Part shown: piece by piece, positions 1-8,061 of the stretch
How the letters are laid out: every line of letters begins with the position of its first letter
How positions within the stretch are numbered: the first letter of the stretch is position 1
Translations under genes and position numbers: made by a program
DNA from: Arthrobacter crusticola
GTDB lineage: Bacteria; Actinomycetota; Actinomycetes; Actinomycetales; Micrococcaceae
Length of the DNA: 64,000 bases
Direction: 5' to 3'
Assembly (NCBI RefSeq): GCF_004357995.1
Contig: NZ_SMTK01000003.1
Location: forward strand, 744,001 to 808,000
The notes under the pieces: model-generated
Told to the model about the DNA's origin: nothing
Databases searched by the model: none
Seen by the model: only the letters and a program-made list of their open reading frames with translations

Positions 1-481
1 TGCCGAGGGCGTCGGCCGGGATCTCCTTCTTCCACCGGTCGGCCAGCGCCTGGTTCAGCGCGAGCGAGGCGAGATGGCACCCGGTGTGCCCGGCCGAGAG
101 GGCCTGCCGGTGCGCCCCGTCCACCCGCACCACAGCGCGCTCACCTTCTGCGGGAGGCGGTCCCTGAATCAGGTGCGCCACCACGAAGGCCCAGCCCTCC
201 GTGCCCTTCCGCACGGGGATATCCCCTCCGAGGAACAGCTCCTTGCCGTCCGTGGCGCCGACCACGCAGTCCGTGATGGGCAGGCTGGACCCGCCCACCT
301 CCAGGACCGCCCGGTCCGCACCCTGGTCGGGCCACGCCGCGTCGACGGGGTGGCAGGCCGTCGCGTCGAGCAGCACGGCAACGGACCCGTCGGCCCGCTC
401 CTCGACGTGGAGGACGGTGGATTCCGAGGTCAGGGCCCCGGCGGGGTAGCTGACGGCCGTGTCGGAGGATGGCAGGCTCAT
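1..481 (-). CDS. AlaX-like alanyl-tRNA editing domain protein (partial, runs off the left edge)
   Basis: The minus strand is open from ATG at 481 to the window edge (160 codons) and begins MSLPSSDTAVSYPAGALTSE. The visible part reads like the N-terminal half of the AlaX/threonyl-alanyl editing family: a beta-rich first 110 residues followed by a GHTGCHLASLALN segment (about residues 138-150). This sits where the family has its first zinc-binding HxxxH-type motif. Such proteins hydrolyse mischarged Ser- or Gly-tRNA(Ala). A GAAGGA ribosome binding site lies just upstream of the ATG. The gene is co-oriented with the Lrp-type regulator to its right, with 163 bp between them. The second metal motif would lie outside the window, so the assignment is moderately secure. 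Confidence 0.6.
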   Translation of the reverse strand, partial: MSLPSSDTAVSYPAGALTSESTVLHVEERADGSVAVLLDATACHPVDAAWPDQGADRAVLEVGGSSLPITDCVVGATDGKELFLGGDIPVRKGTEGWAFVVAHLIQGPPPAEGERAVVRVDGAHRQALSAGHTGCHLASLALNQALADRWKKEIPADALG

Positions 482-605
482 TGGTTCCTTCGAAGGTGGT
501 AGTGGATGGGGAGGTGGTAGCGGTTGCGGAGGTCGGAGTGGATGTGGAGATCGTGGTGGTCTCGGGGCGGTCAACCCGGCGGGTGGGTCCGCAGGGGATG
601 GGTAC

Positions 606-625
606 GGTGCGGCCGCGGCCGCACC
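606..625 (-). terminator. 20-bp perfect palindrome downstream of the Lrp-type gene
   Basis: A perfect GC-only inverted repeat (arms GGTGCGGCCG / CGGCCGCACC) lies 20 bp beyond the stop of the minus-strand Lrp-type gene. Its place fits a transcription terminator without an obvious U-run. A protein-binding palindrome is the alternative. Confidence 0.35.
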
Positions 626-644
626 GCCGGTGGCCCGACGGGGC

Positions 645-1136
645 TCAGGCGCCGCCGGACGCGTCGGTGAGCCTCTGCAGGAGCGGCTCGGTCCGGTAGG
701 GGATGTGCTCGTGCAGGGCCAGCACCGTCTCGGTGCGGATGACGCCCTTGATTCGCAGGATTGAGCGGAGACCCGACTGGAGGTGGTGGGTGTCCGTGGC
801 CGCGACCCTGCACCAGACGTCGCCGCGGCCGGAGATTTCGTGGACCTCAAGGACCTGGCTGAGCTTGCGCAGCGCCGCAATGACCCCGTCGAGTTCGCGG
901 TGGGACACCTCAATGGTCACGAAGGCCACCACATCGTAGCCAAGGGCCTCGAGGTCAAGCTCGCGCCCGCTGGCCCGCAGGGTGCCGGCCCGCAGGAGCC
1001 GCCGGATCCGGCTCTGCGCCGTATTGCGGGCAATGCCGAGGGTTTCGCTGAGGTCGCTGATCTGCGCCCGCGGGTCCCGGACCAGTTCAAGCAACAGCCG
1101 CAGGTCCAGGGCATCAAGTTTGCTCACGAAGCTCAC
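645..1136 (-). CDS. Lrp/AsnC family transcriptional regulator
   Basis: This 163-residue protein has the Lrp layout. An N-terminal winged helix-turn-helix (about residues 5-60; LDALDLRLLLELVRDPRAQI, then ISDLSETLGIARNTAQSRI) is followed by a RAM/AsnC ligand-binding domain (about 65-150, with the EVHEISGRGDVWCRVAA stretch). Family members bind DNA as dimers or octamers and respond to amino acids. It is divergent from the MFS transporter gene starting at 1280, the classical arrangement of an Lrp-type regulator and the exporter it controls. The 143-bp intergenic region carries the heptamer CAACTTG twice (1144-1150 and 1176-1182), which could be part of its binding site. The effector cannot be read from sequence. 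Confidence 0.9.
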   Translation of the reverse strand: MSFVSKLDALDLRLLLELVRDPRAQISDLSETLGIARNTAQSRIRRLLRAGTLRASGRELDLEALGYDVVAFVTIEVSHRELDGVIAALRKLSQVLEVHEISGRGDVWCRVAATDTHHLQSGLRSILRIKGVIRTETVLALHEHIPYRTEPLLQRLTDASGGA

Positions 1137-1279
1137 TTCCCATCAACTTGGGCCGTCCGTGTTGCGGCTTTTGCTCAACTTGCCCGGCCGGACTGTCTCT
1201 AAAGTTTCAAGATAGCCCATTGTGGAGACTGCCGCGCCACCGGGTGCCGCACGGGTTTGGGAAAAGGAACGGGAAGTAC

Positions 1280-2551
1280 ATGAGTGTCCTGCGCGAGCTG
1301 CGCATGCAGCAGCCATCCGCCGCGGCGCGCTGGAGCTGGGACGCCTCGCTCGCTGCGCGGCTGGTCCTGGCGGTCACCGTCATCTCCACCCTGCTGATCG
1401 GCGCCAACCTCGCCACCCCGCTCTATCCGCTGATCTCCGCGAACCTGGGCCTCACCTCCTTCGACGTCACGATGGCGTTCTCCGCCTACGTCCTCACGCT
1501 GGTGGCCGGGCTGCTGCTGGTCGGCCACTGGTCCGACCACATCGGCCGGCGGGCGGCCCTCGTCCTCGCGGTCCTGGTCGGGCTGCTGGGAGCCGCGGTC
1601 TTCGCCGGCGCGTCCTCGCTGGGCGGACTGGTCCTGGGGCGGTCCCTGCAGGGGGCTGCGGTCGCCCTTGCCACCGGCGCCAGCTCGGCCGCGCTGCGCG
1701 ACCTGCTGCCGCACCGCCCCGAGTGGGCCTCGCGCTTCACGCTGCTCGCCTCCGCCGGGGGAGTGGCGGCCGGTCCGGTGATCGGCGGGGCGCTGTCCCT
1801 GCTGCCGGATCCCACCCGGACACCGTTCCTCGTCTATACGGCGGTGCTGACGGTGCTGCTCCTGCCGCTCCTGGTCCTCCGCGCCCGCCCGGCCATCCAG
1901 CCGGCAGCCGCCGCACGCCCCCTCACCGCCCTGCGTCCGCGCCGTCCCACCGTTTCGCGTGCCGCCCGCAACTCCTTTTGGATGGCCGCCGCCGTCGGCT
2001 TCTTCAGCTTCAGCATCTTCGGGTTCACCCTGAGCCTCGCGCCCACGTGGATCGCCTCGCTGGCCGGGACCGACGCCCGGCCCGTCATCGGTGTCCTGGC
2101 CGCGCTGGTGCTCGGCGCGTCGGCGGTGAGCCAGCTGCTCTTCCTCCGCGGCCGGTTAGTGGTGCCCGCCGGACTGGCCGCCATGGCCGCAGGCGTGGGC
2201 CTCCTCCCGGTGGCCGGTGCGCAGGGAAGCCTGCCCCTGCTGGTCGGGTGCTGCATCGCCGCAGGCCTGGGCCAGGGCATGGCCTTCCGTGTCGTCTTCA
2301 ACCGGGTCTCGCTGCAGGTGGAGGCGGCACTCCACGCCCAGATCATCAGCACCCTCTATGTCATCACCTACCTCGGCAGCGCCGTGCCGGTCCTGGGCCT
2401 CGGTGCCGCCGCCGCCTTCTGGGGCATCGACCCCGCCGTCGCGGGCTATGCCGCGGTGGTCGGCGGCGCCTGCACCGTCCTGGCCGCGGTGGCCCTCGTG
2501 GGCGCCCTGCGCCGGCCCGCCGGGTCCGGCCAGGAGCGGCCCGCCGGCTGA
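1280..2551 (+). CDS. MFS transporter (drug/metabolite exporter type)
   Basis: A 423-residue, strongly hydrophobic protein with about 12 membrane spans. Between the second and third spans lies the MFS signature loop GHWSDHIGRRAAL (about residues 83-95), and LGRSLQGAAVALATGASS is the usual helix 4-5 region. I chose the ATG at 1280 because the frame upstream has no transporter-like sequence and a purine-rich stretch (GGAACGGGAAG) lies just before it. The second half begins near NSFWMAAAVGFFSFSIFGF. It is divergent from the Lrp-type regulator at 645-1136, so that protein probably controls it. The substrate is unknown; amino-acid or small-molecule efflux is only inferred from the neighbour. Confidence 0.85.
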   Translation: MSVLRELRMQQPSAAARWSWDASLAARLVLAVTVISTLLIGANLATPLYPLISANLGLTSFDVTMAFSAYVLTLVAGLLLVGHWSDHIGRRAALVLAVLVGLLGAAVFAGASSLGGLVLGRSLQGAAVALATGASSAALRDLLPHRPEWASRFTLLASAGGVAAGPVIGGALSLLPDPTRTPFLVYTAVLTVLLLPLLVLRARPAIQPAAAARPLTALRPRRPTVSRAARNSFWMAAAVGFFSFSIFGFTLSLAPTWIASLAGTDARPVIGVLAALVLGASAVSQLLFLRGRLVVPAGLAAMAAGVGLLPVAGAQGSLPLLVGCCIAAGLGQGMAFRVVFNRVSLQVEAALHAQIISTLYVITYLGSAVPVLGLGAAAAFWGIDPAVAGYAAVVGGACTVLAAVALVGALRRPAGSGQERPAG

Positions 2552-2686
2552 CCCGACCGGCTGACCCCGACCGGCTGGCGCCGGATGGACGGCACCGCAC
2601 GGCAGGCTCTCCTGCCGGCGGGCGAACGGCGCAACCCCGCAGCCCGAGGCGGCCCCGTGCCGGGCCACCCCGGCCGGTTTGTTTTG

Positions 2687-2692
2687 TAGGCT
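2687..2692 (+). promoter_or_regulatory. -10 hexamer TAGGCT for a leaderless kinase mRNA
   Basis: TAGGCT ends 7 nt before the ATG at 2700 and no Shine-Dalgarno sequence is present. Transcription would start at or next to the start codon. Confidence 0.5.
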
Positions 2693-2699
2693 GGTCGGT

Positions 2700-3641
2700 A
2701 TGCAGCCCCACGAGCCGGATGCCGGCGCCCCCGAGGAATTTGTCGGACTCGATATCGGCGGCTCGAAGACCCACGGAATCCTCTGGCGGGGCTCCGTGGT
2801 CGCAGCCGAGGCGAAGGCCGGCAGTGCGAACGTGCAGAACGTCAGCGCCGCCGAGGCCTCCGACAACCTCGCGCAGCTCTTCGCCCAGCTTGGCGGCCGG
2901 CGGATCGGCACGGTTATCGCCGGCTCCGGAGGCATCGACACGGAGGACGACGCCGCCCGGCTGCGCGGACTCATCGCGCCCTTCGCGCCGGGCGCGGACA
3001 TCGACGTCGTCCACGACACCCGCCTGATCCTGGCCGCGGGCGGGGCGGCCACCGGCATCGCCGTGATCGCCGGCACCGGATCGGCCGCGTGGGGAATCAC
3101 CGCCGACGGGCGCGAGGCCCGCTCCGGGGGCTGGGGTTACCTGCTCGGCGATGAGGGAAGCGGCTACTGGCTGACCCGCGAGGCGATCCGCCGCACGCTG
3201 CACCGCTTCAACCTCGCCCAGGATGCGGGCGAGCTCGGCCGGCGCATCCTCGAGGCGAACTCGGTGACCTCCCCGACCGAACTCATCGGCTTGTTCCACT
3301 CCGACCTGGGCCGCAGGCACTGGGCCTCCCAGTCGCCGGTTGTCTTTGCTGCCGCAGCCGCCGGTGACGAAGTGGCCCGTTCCCTCATCGAGACGGCCGG
3401 CGCCGACCTTGCCGGACTGGTCGCGGACATCGTGTCGGTCATCGGCGTGCCCGGCCCCGTGGTCATCGGGGGCGGCCTCGCCGTCCACCAGCCGGTGCTC
3501 CAGCAGGCAATCCGGCGTCCGCTTGCGGCGGCCGGTGTCACCGACGTGGTGTTCCTGACCCAGGACCCGGTGCTCGGGGTCGACTTCCTCCGCCGGACCC
3601 GCAGCGGCAGGTCCGCGGCGGGCGAAGCGGCCCCGCTCTAG
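2700..3641 (+). CDS. BadF/BadG-type sugar kinase (N-acetylglucosamine/MurNAc kinase-like)
   Basis: A 313-residue member of the ASKHA kinase fold. The phosphate-1 motif GLDIGGSKTHGILW lies near residue 17, the phosphate-2 region VIAGTGSAAWGI near 120, and the adenosine-binding motif PVVIGGGLAVHQPVL near 258. GGWGYLLGDEGSGYWL is diagnostic of the N-acetylglucosamine kinase-like BadF/BadG/BcrA group. Such enzymes phosphorylate amino sugars salvaged from cell-wall turnover. The start at 2700 rests on the TAGGCT hexamer seven bases upstream; a TTG 21 bases earlier would put that hexamer inside the gene. The stop codon overlaps the promoter hexamer of the next gene. The exact sugar is not resolved. 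Confidence 0.8.
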   Translation: MQPHEPDAGAPEEFVGLDIGGSKTHGILWRGSVVAAEAKAGSANVQNVSAAEASDNLAQLFAQLGGRRIGTVIAGSGGIDTEDDAARLRGLIAPFAPGADIDVVHDTRLILAAGGAATGIAVIAGTGSAAWGITADGREARSGGWGYLLGDEGSGYWLTREAIRRTLHRFNLAQDAGELGRRILEANSVTSPTELIGLFHSDLGRRHWASQSPVVFAAAAAGDEVARSLIETAGADLAGLVADIVSVIGVPGPVVIGGGLAVHQPVLQQAIRRPLAAAGVTDVVFLTQDPVLGVDFLRRTRSGRSAAGEAAPL

Positions 3642-3644
3642 ACT
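3639..3644 (+). promoter_or_regulatory. -10 hexamer TAGACT overlapping the kinase stop codon
   Basis: TAGACT lies 7 nt ahead of the Nudix ATG (3651) and includes the TAG stop of the kinase gene. The Nudix gene therefore probably has its own leaderless transcript. Confidence 0.5.
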
Positions 3645-3650
3645 GCTCCG

Positions 3651-4118
3651 ATGAGCGAAGTCGAAACCGGACCGCCGGCCTGGGATGTCCGGGTCGGAGC
3701 CTACGGCGTGATTGTTGACGGCAGCCGCATCCTGCTGGCCCATTGGAATGAGAAGGGCGCCTCGGGCTGGACCCTGCCCGGAGGCGGCCTGGAGTTCGGC
3801 GAGGACGCCCCGGCGGCCGCCGTCCGTGAAATCCGGGAGGAGACCGGGTACGACGCCGAGCTGGGGAACCTGCTCGGGGTGGACAGCTTCTTCGTTCCTC
3901 CCGAGCGCCGCCTCAGCGGCACGCCGCGCCCGCTGCACGCCCTGCGCATCATCTACGCGGCCCGCGTGGTCTCCGGAGCGCTCGCGCACGAGGCCGCGGG
4001 TTCGACGGACGAGGCCGCGTGGGTGGAACTGGGCGAGGTGGCCTCCCTGCGCCGGGTGGAGCTGGTCGACGTCGGGCTCCGGCTCTATTCCCAGCAAGCC
4101 GGCCGCGGATTAGCATAG
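3651..4118 (+). CDS. Nudix hydrolase
   Basis: A 155-residue protein with a full Nudix box: GGGLEFGEDAPAAAVREIRE followed at once by ETGYDAEL (about residues 44-71). This matches GX5EX7REUXEEXGU, whose glutamates bind the catalytic metal. Nudix enzymes split nucleoside diphosphates linked to another moiety; the substrate here is not predictable. A short arginine/proline-rich loop (about residues 82-95) follows the box. The protein is of normal single-domain length and probably cytosolic. The promoter hexamer sits inside the preceding stop codon, so transcription independent of the kinase is likely. Confidence 0.9.
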   Translation: MSEVETGPPAWDVRVGAYGVIVDGSRILLAHWNEKGASGWTLPGGGLEFGEDAPAAAVREIREETGYDAELGNLLGVDSFFVPPERRLSGTPRPLHALRIIYAARVVSGALAHEAAGSTDEAAWVELGEVASLRRVELVDVGLRLYSQQAGRGLA

Positions 4119-4173
4119 TCACCGGCGGCGCAGGGCCGGAGCCGGCCGGCCGCCTGAGGGGAGGCCCGGATCG

Positions 4174-5241
4174 TTGGCCACGCTTGAGGACTACGGGTAC
4201 TCCGACGAGGTGTGCCGCCGTTTCGAATCCCACTTCCACGCCCCCTTTCCCGTCCCGCGTCCGGCAGTGGACCCCGCGCCCGCGTCCGTGCAGGTGACGG
4301 AGCAGCAGGGGCTGCGGCCTGCCCGCGTGGTGCGCGTTGACCGCCGGCAGCTGCTCGTGGCGGAAGCCGGTGGGCTCGTCAGCGTTCCAGTCACCGCGGC
4401 CGCGGCCATCGGCGACTGGGTGGCACTGACCGGCAACCCCGGTCAGGTGGACCAGGTACTTCCCCGCACCGGTGTCCTGCAGCGCAAGAAGGCCCACGAG
4501 CCCCTCTCACAGGCCCAGGTCGTCGCGGCCAACGTGGAGGTGGCGCTGATCGCGGTGCCTATTGACCGGCCCCTGTCAACGAACCGGCTGGAGCGCACCC
4601 TCGTGGCCGCCAGGGATTCAGGGGCGCGGCCCCTGGTGGTCCTGACCAAGGCGGATCTCACCGGTGTGCACGACGCCGTGGTGGGCGCCACCGTGCAGCA
4701 GGCCGGAACCGCCGAGGTGATCACCACCTCCGCCCTGACCGGCGACGGCTGCGAGGCCCTCGCCGCCAGCCTCCGGCCCGGTGAGACCTGCGTGCTGATC
4801 GGCCCGTCGGGGGCTGGAAAATCCTCTCTGGTCAACGCCCTGGTGGGCGAGCAGGTGCAGGACACGGGCCGGGTGCGGGCCGGGGACGGAAGGGGCAGGC
4901 ACACCACCACGGCACGCACCCTGATTCCGCTGGGGGACGGTGTGGTGCTGATCGACACGCCGGGGCTCCGCGGATTCGCCCTCTGGGACGCCGACGAGGG
5001 GCTTGACGCCGAGTTCGGCGACATCACCGATCTGGCCTTCGGGTGCCGGTTTCGGGACTGCACCCACGACGGCGAACCAGGGTGCGCCGTCGCGGCGGCC
5101 CTCGCGGACGGATCGCTCGACCTACGTCGGTTCGCCAGCTACCAGCGGATGGCCACCGAGCTCACGGCCCTGCACCGGCGCCAGGACGCGGCGCGCCGCC
5201 GTCCCTCCGGGCACGGCCGGACCGCCGGAAGCCCCCGGTAG
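4174..5241 (+). CDS. rsgA: Ribosome small subunit-dependent GTPase RsgA
   Basis: A 355-residue circularly permuted GTPase. The G4 motif TKAD (about 158-161) comes before the G1 P-loop GPSGAGKSSL (from about 210) and G3 DTPG (261-264), the order that defines the YjeQ/RsgA family. A C-terminal zinc site C-X4-C-X-H-X5-C (C291, C296, H298, C304, within CTHDGEPGC) is intact. RsgA acts late in 30S subunit maturation and uses GTP hydrolysis to leave the ribosome. The start is a TTG at 4174 preceded by a GGGGAGG ribosome binding site; no ATG in frame gives a better start. The last 25 residues are basic and poorly conserved in such proteins. Confidence 0.93.
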   Translation: MATLEDYGYSDEVCRRFESHFHAPFPVPRPAVDPAPASVQVTEQQGLRPARVVRVDRRQLLVAEAGGLVSVPVTAAAAIGDWVALTGNPGQVDQVLPRTGVLQRKKAHEPLSQAQVVAANVEVALIAVPIDRPLSTNRLERTLVAARDSGARPLVVLTKADLTGVHDAVVGATVQQAGTAEVITTSALTGDGCEALAASLRPGETCVLIGPSGAGKSSLVNALVGEQVQDTGRVRAGDGRGRHTTTARTLIPLGDGVVLIDTPGLRGFALWDADEGLDAEFGDITDLAFGCRFRDCTHDGEPGCAVAAALADGSLDLRRFASYQRMATELTALHRRQDAARRRPSGHGRTAGSPR

Positions 5242-5280
5242 GCAGCCCCTCCGCTGCCTGCGCTTCGCCGGTGCCCCGCG

Positions 5281-5294
5281 TCACATAGATGTGA
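5281..5294. promoter_or_regulatory. Perfect palindrome TCACAT-AG-ATGTGA upstream of the ABC operon
   Basis: A 14-bp perfect inverted repeat lies about 40 bp upstream of the predicted -35 element of the quaternary-amine transporter operon, in the 205-bp gap after rsgA. Its arms resemble Crp/Fnr-type half-sites with unusual spacing. It is a candidate operator for osmotic or carbon control; the regulator is unknown. Confidence 0.35.
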
Positions 5295-5332
5295 TGGCCT
5301 TCACATTCGGGGAGATTGGGCAATACGGAACC

Positions 5333-5360
5333 TTGATTGCCGCGAACCCCTCGCTAGACT
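5333..5360 (+). promoter_or_regulatory. Promoter of the quaternary-amine ABC operon
   Basis: TTGATT (5333-5338) and TAGACT (5355-5360) are separated by 16 bp, a good SigA-type promoter. The predicted start near 5367 leaves a leader of about 80 nt before the ATG at 5447. Confidence 0.5.
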
Positions 5361-5446
5361 TCTAATTCGAACCGATTGACCAGACCCAGTCCGGTGGTGA
5401 CGGGCCGGTCAGCCGGCAGGCTCCTGCCACGAAAGGCAAGGCTCCA

Positions 5447-6616
5447 ATGACAACCGAGACCTCATCGCGCAGCATGGGGGGCGCGGCCCGCAGGCCGATG
5501 ATCGAACTGCGTGGGGTGACCAAGACATATCCCGGCGGCCAGACAGCGGTGAACAACCTCAGCCTGGACATTGACCGCGGAGCCATTACTGTCCTCGTTG
5601 GCCCTTCCGGCTGCGGCAAGACCACCACCATGCGCATGATCAACCGCATGGTGGAGCCGACCTCCGGGGCCGTGCTGGTTGACGGGGAGGACATCGCAGA
5701 CCGCAAGGCCTCCGACCTGCGGCGTTCCATGGGCTACGTCATGCAGTCCTCCGGCCTGATGCCGCACCGCACCGTCCTGGACAACATCGCCACCGTGCCC
5801 CGGCTCAACGGCGTGCCGCGGAAAGACGCGCGGACCCGCGCCTCCGAACTGCTCGAAGTCGTCGGGCTCGCCCCGGATCTGGGCCGGCGCTACCCTGCGC
5901 AGCTCTCCGGCGGCCAGCAGCAGCGGGTCGGAGTCGCCCGGGCGCTCGCCGCCGACCCGCCGATCCTGCTGATGGATGAACCGTTCAGCGCCGTGGACCC
6001 GGTGGTGCGCCAGGAACTCCAGGAGGAACTCCTGCGCCTGCAGCGGGACATGGCCAAGACCATCGTCTTCGTCACCCATGACATCGACGAGGCGACGATC
6101 CTCGGCGACAAGGTCGCCGTCCTGAACATCGGCGGAGTGCTCGCCCAGTACGCGACCCCCGAGGAGATCCTGCGGGCGCCGGCCAGCGACTTCGTGGCCG
6201 GCTTCGTCGGGCGCGACCGCGGATTCCGCCACCTCTCCTTCCAGGAGGGCGAGGGCGTGCGCATCCACTCCATTCAAACCATCGAGGTCGACCGGCTCGG
6301 TGATCCGGACGCCGCCGTCACCTCCCCGTGGACCCTCGCCGTCGACGCCGGCGGACGCCCCCAGGGGTGGGTGCCGCAGAACCGGCGCTCCGCCATCCGG
6401 AGTGCGGGGGACCTCGTCCCCGGCGGGTCCCTGTACCGGCGCGGGGACACCCTGCGGCGGGCCCTGGACGCGGCGCTGTCGGCGCCCTCCGGCCTGGGCG
6501 TGGCCGTCGATGACGAAGGGCGCGTCGTGGGGTCGGTCCGGGCCGGCGAAATCCTCGAGCTCATCGAGGACGCGCGGGTCAGCCGCGGCCGCGCCAACTA
6601 CAACACGGCGGTCTAG
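5447..6616 (+). CDS. Quaternary-amine (glycine betaine/choline-type) ABC transporter ATPase
   Basis: A 389-residue ABC ATPase of the ProV/OpuCA type. The Walker A GPSGCGKT is at about residues 52-59, the signature LSGGQQQRVGVARAL near 152, Walker B ILLMDEPFSAVDP follows, and the H-loop is FVTHDIDEA. A C-terminal CBS-like region (about 250-375) is characteristic of osmoprotectant importers and senses ionic strength in OpuA-type systems. It powers uptake with the two permeases that follow at spacings of 3 bp and -1 bp. The family name is secure, but betaine, choline, carnitine or ergothioneine cannot be told apart from the sequence alone. Confidence 0.88.
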   Translation: MTTETSSRSMGGAARRPMIELRGVTKTYPGGQTAVNNLSLDIDRGAITVLVGPSGCGKTTTMRMINRMVEPTSGAVLVDGEDIADRKASDLRRSMGYVMQSSGLMPHRTVLDNIATVPRLNGVPRKDARTRASELLEVVGLAPDLGRRYPAQLSGGQQQRVGVARALAADPPILLMDEPFSAVDPVVRQELQEELLRLQRDMAKTIVFVTHDIDEATILGDKVAVLNIGGVLAQYATPEEILRAPASDFVAGFVGRDRGFRHLSFQEGEGVRIHSIQTIEVDRLGDPDAAVTSPWTLAVDAGGRPQGWVPQNRRSAIRSAGDLVPGGSLYRRGDTLRRALDAALSAPSGLGVAVDDEGRVVGSVRAGEILELIEDARVSRGRANYNTAV

Positions 6617-6619
6617 GGG

Positions 6620-7312
6620 ATGGAATGGTTCCTTGCGAACATCGACTTCATTGCCGGCCTCACCGGCCAGCACCTGATCCAGTCCGTGGTGCCGCTGGTC
6701 CTCGCCGTGGTTCTTGCCGTGCCGCTGGCCCAGCTGGCCCGGTTGAACCGGACCGTCGGCGCGGTGATCCTGACGCTGTCCTCGATCCTTTACACGATTC
6801 CGTCGCTCGCGATGTTCGTCTTCCTGCCCCTGCTCCTGGGTACGAGCATCATCAGCCCGGTCAATGTCATCGTCGCGCTGACCATCTACGCGGTGGCCCT
6901 GCTGGTCCGCTCCACCCTCGATGCCCTTGAATCCATTGACGACGGCGTACGCCAGGCCGCCGTCGCCATGGGCTTCACCCCGGTGCGGCGCTTCCTCACA
7001 GTTGACTTTCCCCTGTCGATCCCGGTGCTCTTCGCCGGGCTGCGGGTCATCTCCGTGACGAACATCTCGCTGGTGAGCGTGGGGGCGCTGATCGGCGTCT
7101 CGAGCCTCGGGACCCTGTTCACTGACGGGCTCTTCCGGTCCTTCCCCACGGAGATCGCCGTCGGCATCCTCATCACGCTGGTGCTGGCCTTGGTCATGGA
7201 CCTGGTGCTGGTCGCTTTGGAGCGGCTCGTCACCCCGTGGCGCCGGCAGGCCCCGGCGAAGGGGAGCACCCCCGAAACCGTCGCGGTCGAAGCGTACCGG
7301 GTGGGTGCCTGA
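6620..7312 (+). CDS. ABC transporter permease (OpuCB/ProW type), first subunit
   Basis: A 230-residue inner-membrane protein with five to six spans. Its cytoplasmic EAA-type loop (about residues 105-128, DDGVRQAAVAMGFTPVRRF) docks on the ATPase. It starts 3 bp after the ATPase gene, and its stop codon shares one base with the next permease start. Both features argue for translational coupling and a fixed 1:1 permease ratio. The fold matches binding-protein-dependent permeases of betaine/choline importers. Confidence 0.87.
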   Translation: MEWFLANIDFIAGLTGQHLIQSVVPLVLAVVLAVPLAQLARLNRTVGAVILTLSSILYTIPSLAMFVFLPLLLGTSIISPVNVIVALTIYAVALLVRSTLDALESIDDGVRQAAVAMGFTPVRRFLTVDFPLSIPVLFAGLRVISVTNISLVSVGALIGVSSLGTLFTDGLFRSFPTEIAVGILITLVLALVMDLVLVALERLVTPWRRQAPAKGSTPETVAVEAYRVGA

Positions 7313-8061
7313 TGGATTACACAAGCGACAACCTTTTCGCCCAGATGGGCCAGTGGCTGGTTGCCCCCGAAAACTGGTCGGGGGAGCGGGGGATCCCTAT
7401 GCGGATTCTCGAGCACCTGGGCTACACCGGTCTCACCATGCTCATCGCACTGGCGGTCGCCGTTCCCATCGGACTGTATGTGGGCCACACCGGCAAGGGT
7501 CGGGTCGTCATCGTCTCGGGGATCGGGATCCTGCGGGCGCTGCCGACCCTCGGCATGGTCTTCCTGTTCGTGCTGCTGGCCGGGCTTGGCCTGCTTCCGC
7601 CGATCTGGGCGCTGGTGCTCCTGGCGGTTCCGCCCGTGCTCAGCGGCGTCTACGCCGGCATCGCCTCGGTGAACCGGGACACCGTCGACGCCGCCCGGGC
7701 CATGGGCATGAGCGAGGCGCAGATCCTCTTCCGGGTCGAGGTGCCCAACGGGCTGCCCGTCATCCTGGGCGGGGTGCGGGCTGCAGTGCTGCAGGTCGTG
7801 GCGACCGTCGCCGTCGTCGCCTACATCAACCTCGGCGGGCTGGGCGTGTTCCTCGTCGAGGGCACCCAGCTGCGTGACTACGGGCGCCTCTTCGGAGGTG
7901 CGGTGGTCATCGGCGTTGTCGCGATCGCCGTTGACCTCCTCATGGCGCTGGTCCAAAAATTTGCCGTTTCACCGGGACTGCGGGCAGGCCGCGCACCGGT
8001 GCGGACACAGGATTCTGGCCGGCAGAAGGCCGTCGCCAGTGCACAAGGAGGAACAACATGA
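7312..8061 (+). CDS. ABC transporter permease (OpuCD/ProW type), second subunit
   Basis: A 249-residue permease with about six membrane spans and the EAA loop DAARAMGMSEAQILFRVEVP (about residues 124-143). I placed the start at 7312, where ATG overlaps the TGA of the first permease; an upstream extension in the same frame would lie inside that gene. The 3' end overlaps the first binding-protein gene by 4 bp (ATGA). A decayed copy of this gene's last third lies at 9088-9190, downstream of the first binding-protein gene. Confidence 0.87.
   Translation: MDYTSDNLFAQMGQWLVAPENWSGERGIPMRILEHLGYTGLTMLIALAVAVPIGLYVGHTGKGRVVIVSGIGILRALPTLGMVFLFVLLAGLGLLPPIWALVLLAVPPVLSGVYAGIASVNRDTVDAARAMGMSEAQILFRVEVPNGLPVILGGVRAAVLQVVATVAVVAYINLGGLGVFLVEGTQLRDYGRLFGGAVVIGVVAIAVDLLMALVQKFAVSPGLRAGRAPVRTQDSGRQKAVASAQGGTT

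Noticed and set aside
1222..3027. Long plus-strand open frame across the MFS gene
   Set aside because: It is arginine/proline-rich and runs through the MFS and kinase genes in other frames; its length reflects high GC.
2364..4097. 577-codon minus-strand frame
   Set aside because: It is antisense to the kinase and Nudix genes, both of which have clear domain motifs; it has no family pattern of its own.
5462..7324. 620-codon minus-strand frame
   Set aside because: It is the reverse of the ABC ATPase and first permease, with the composition of an antisense shadow.
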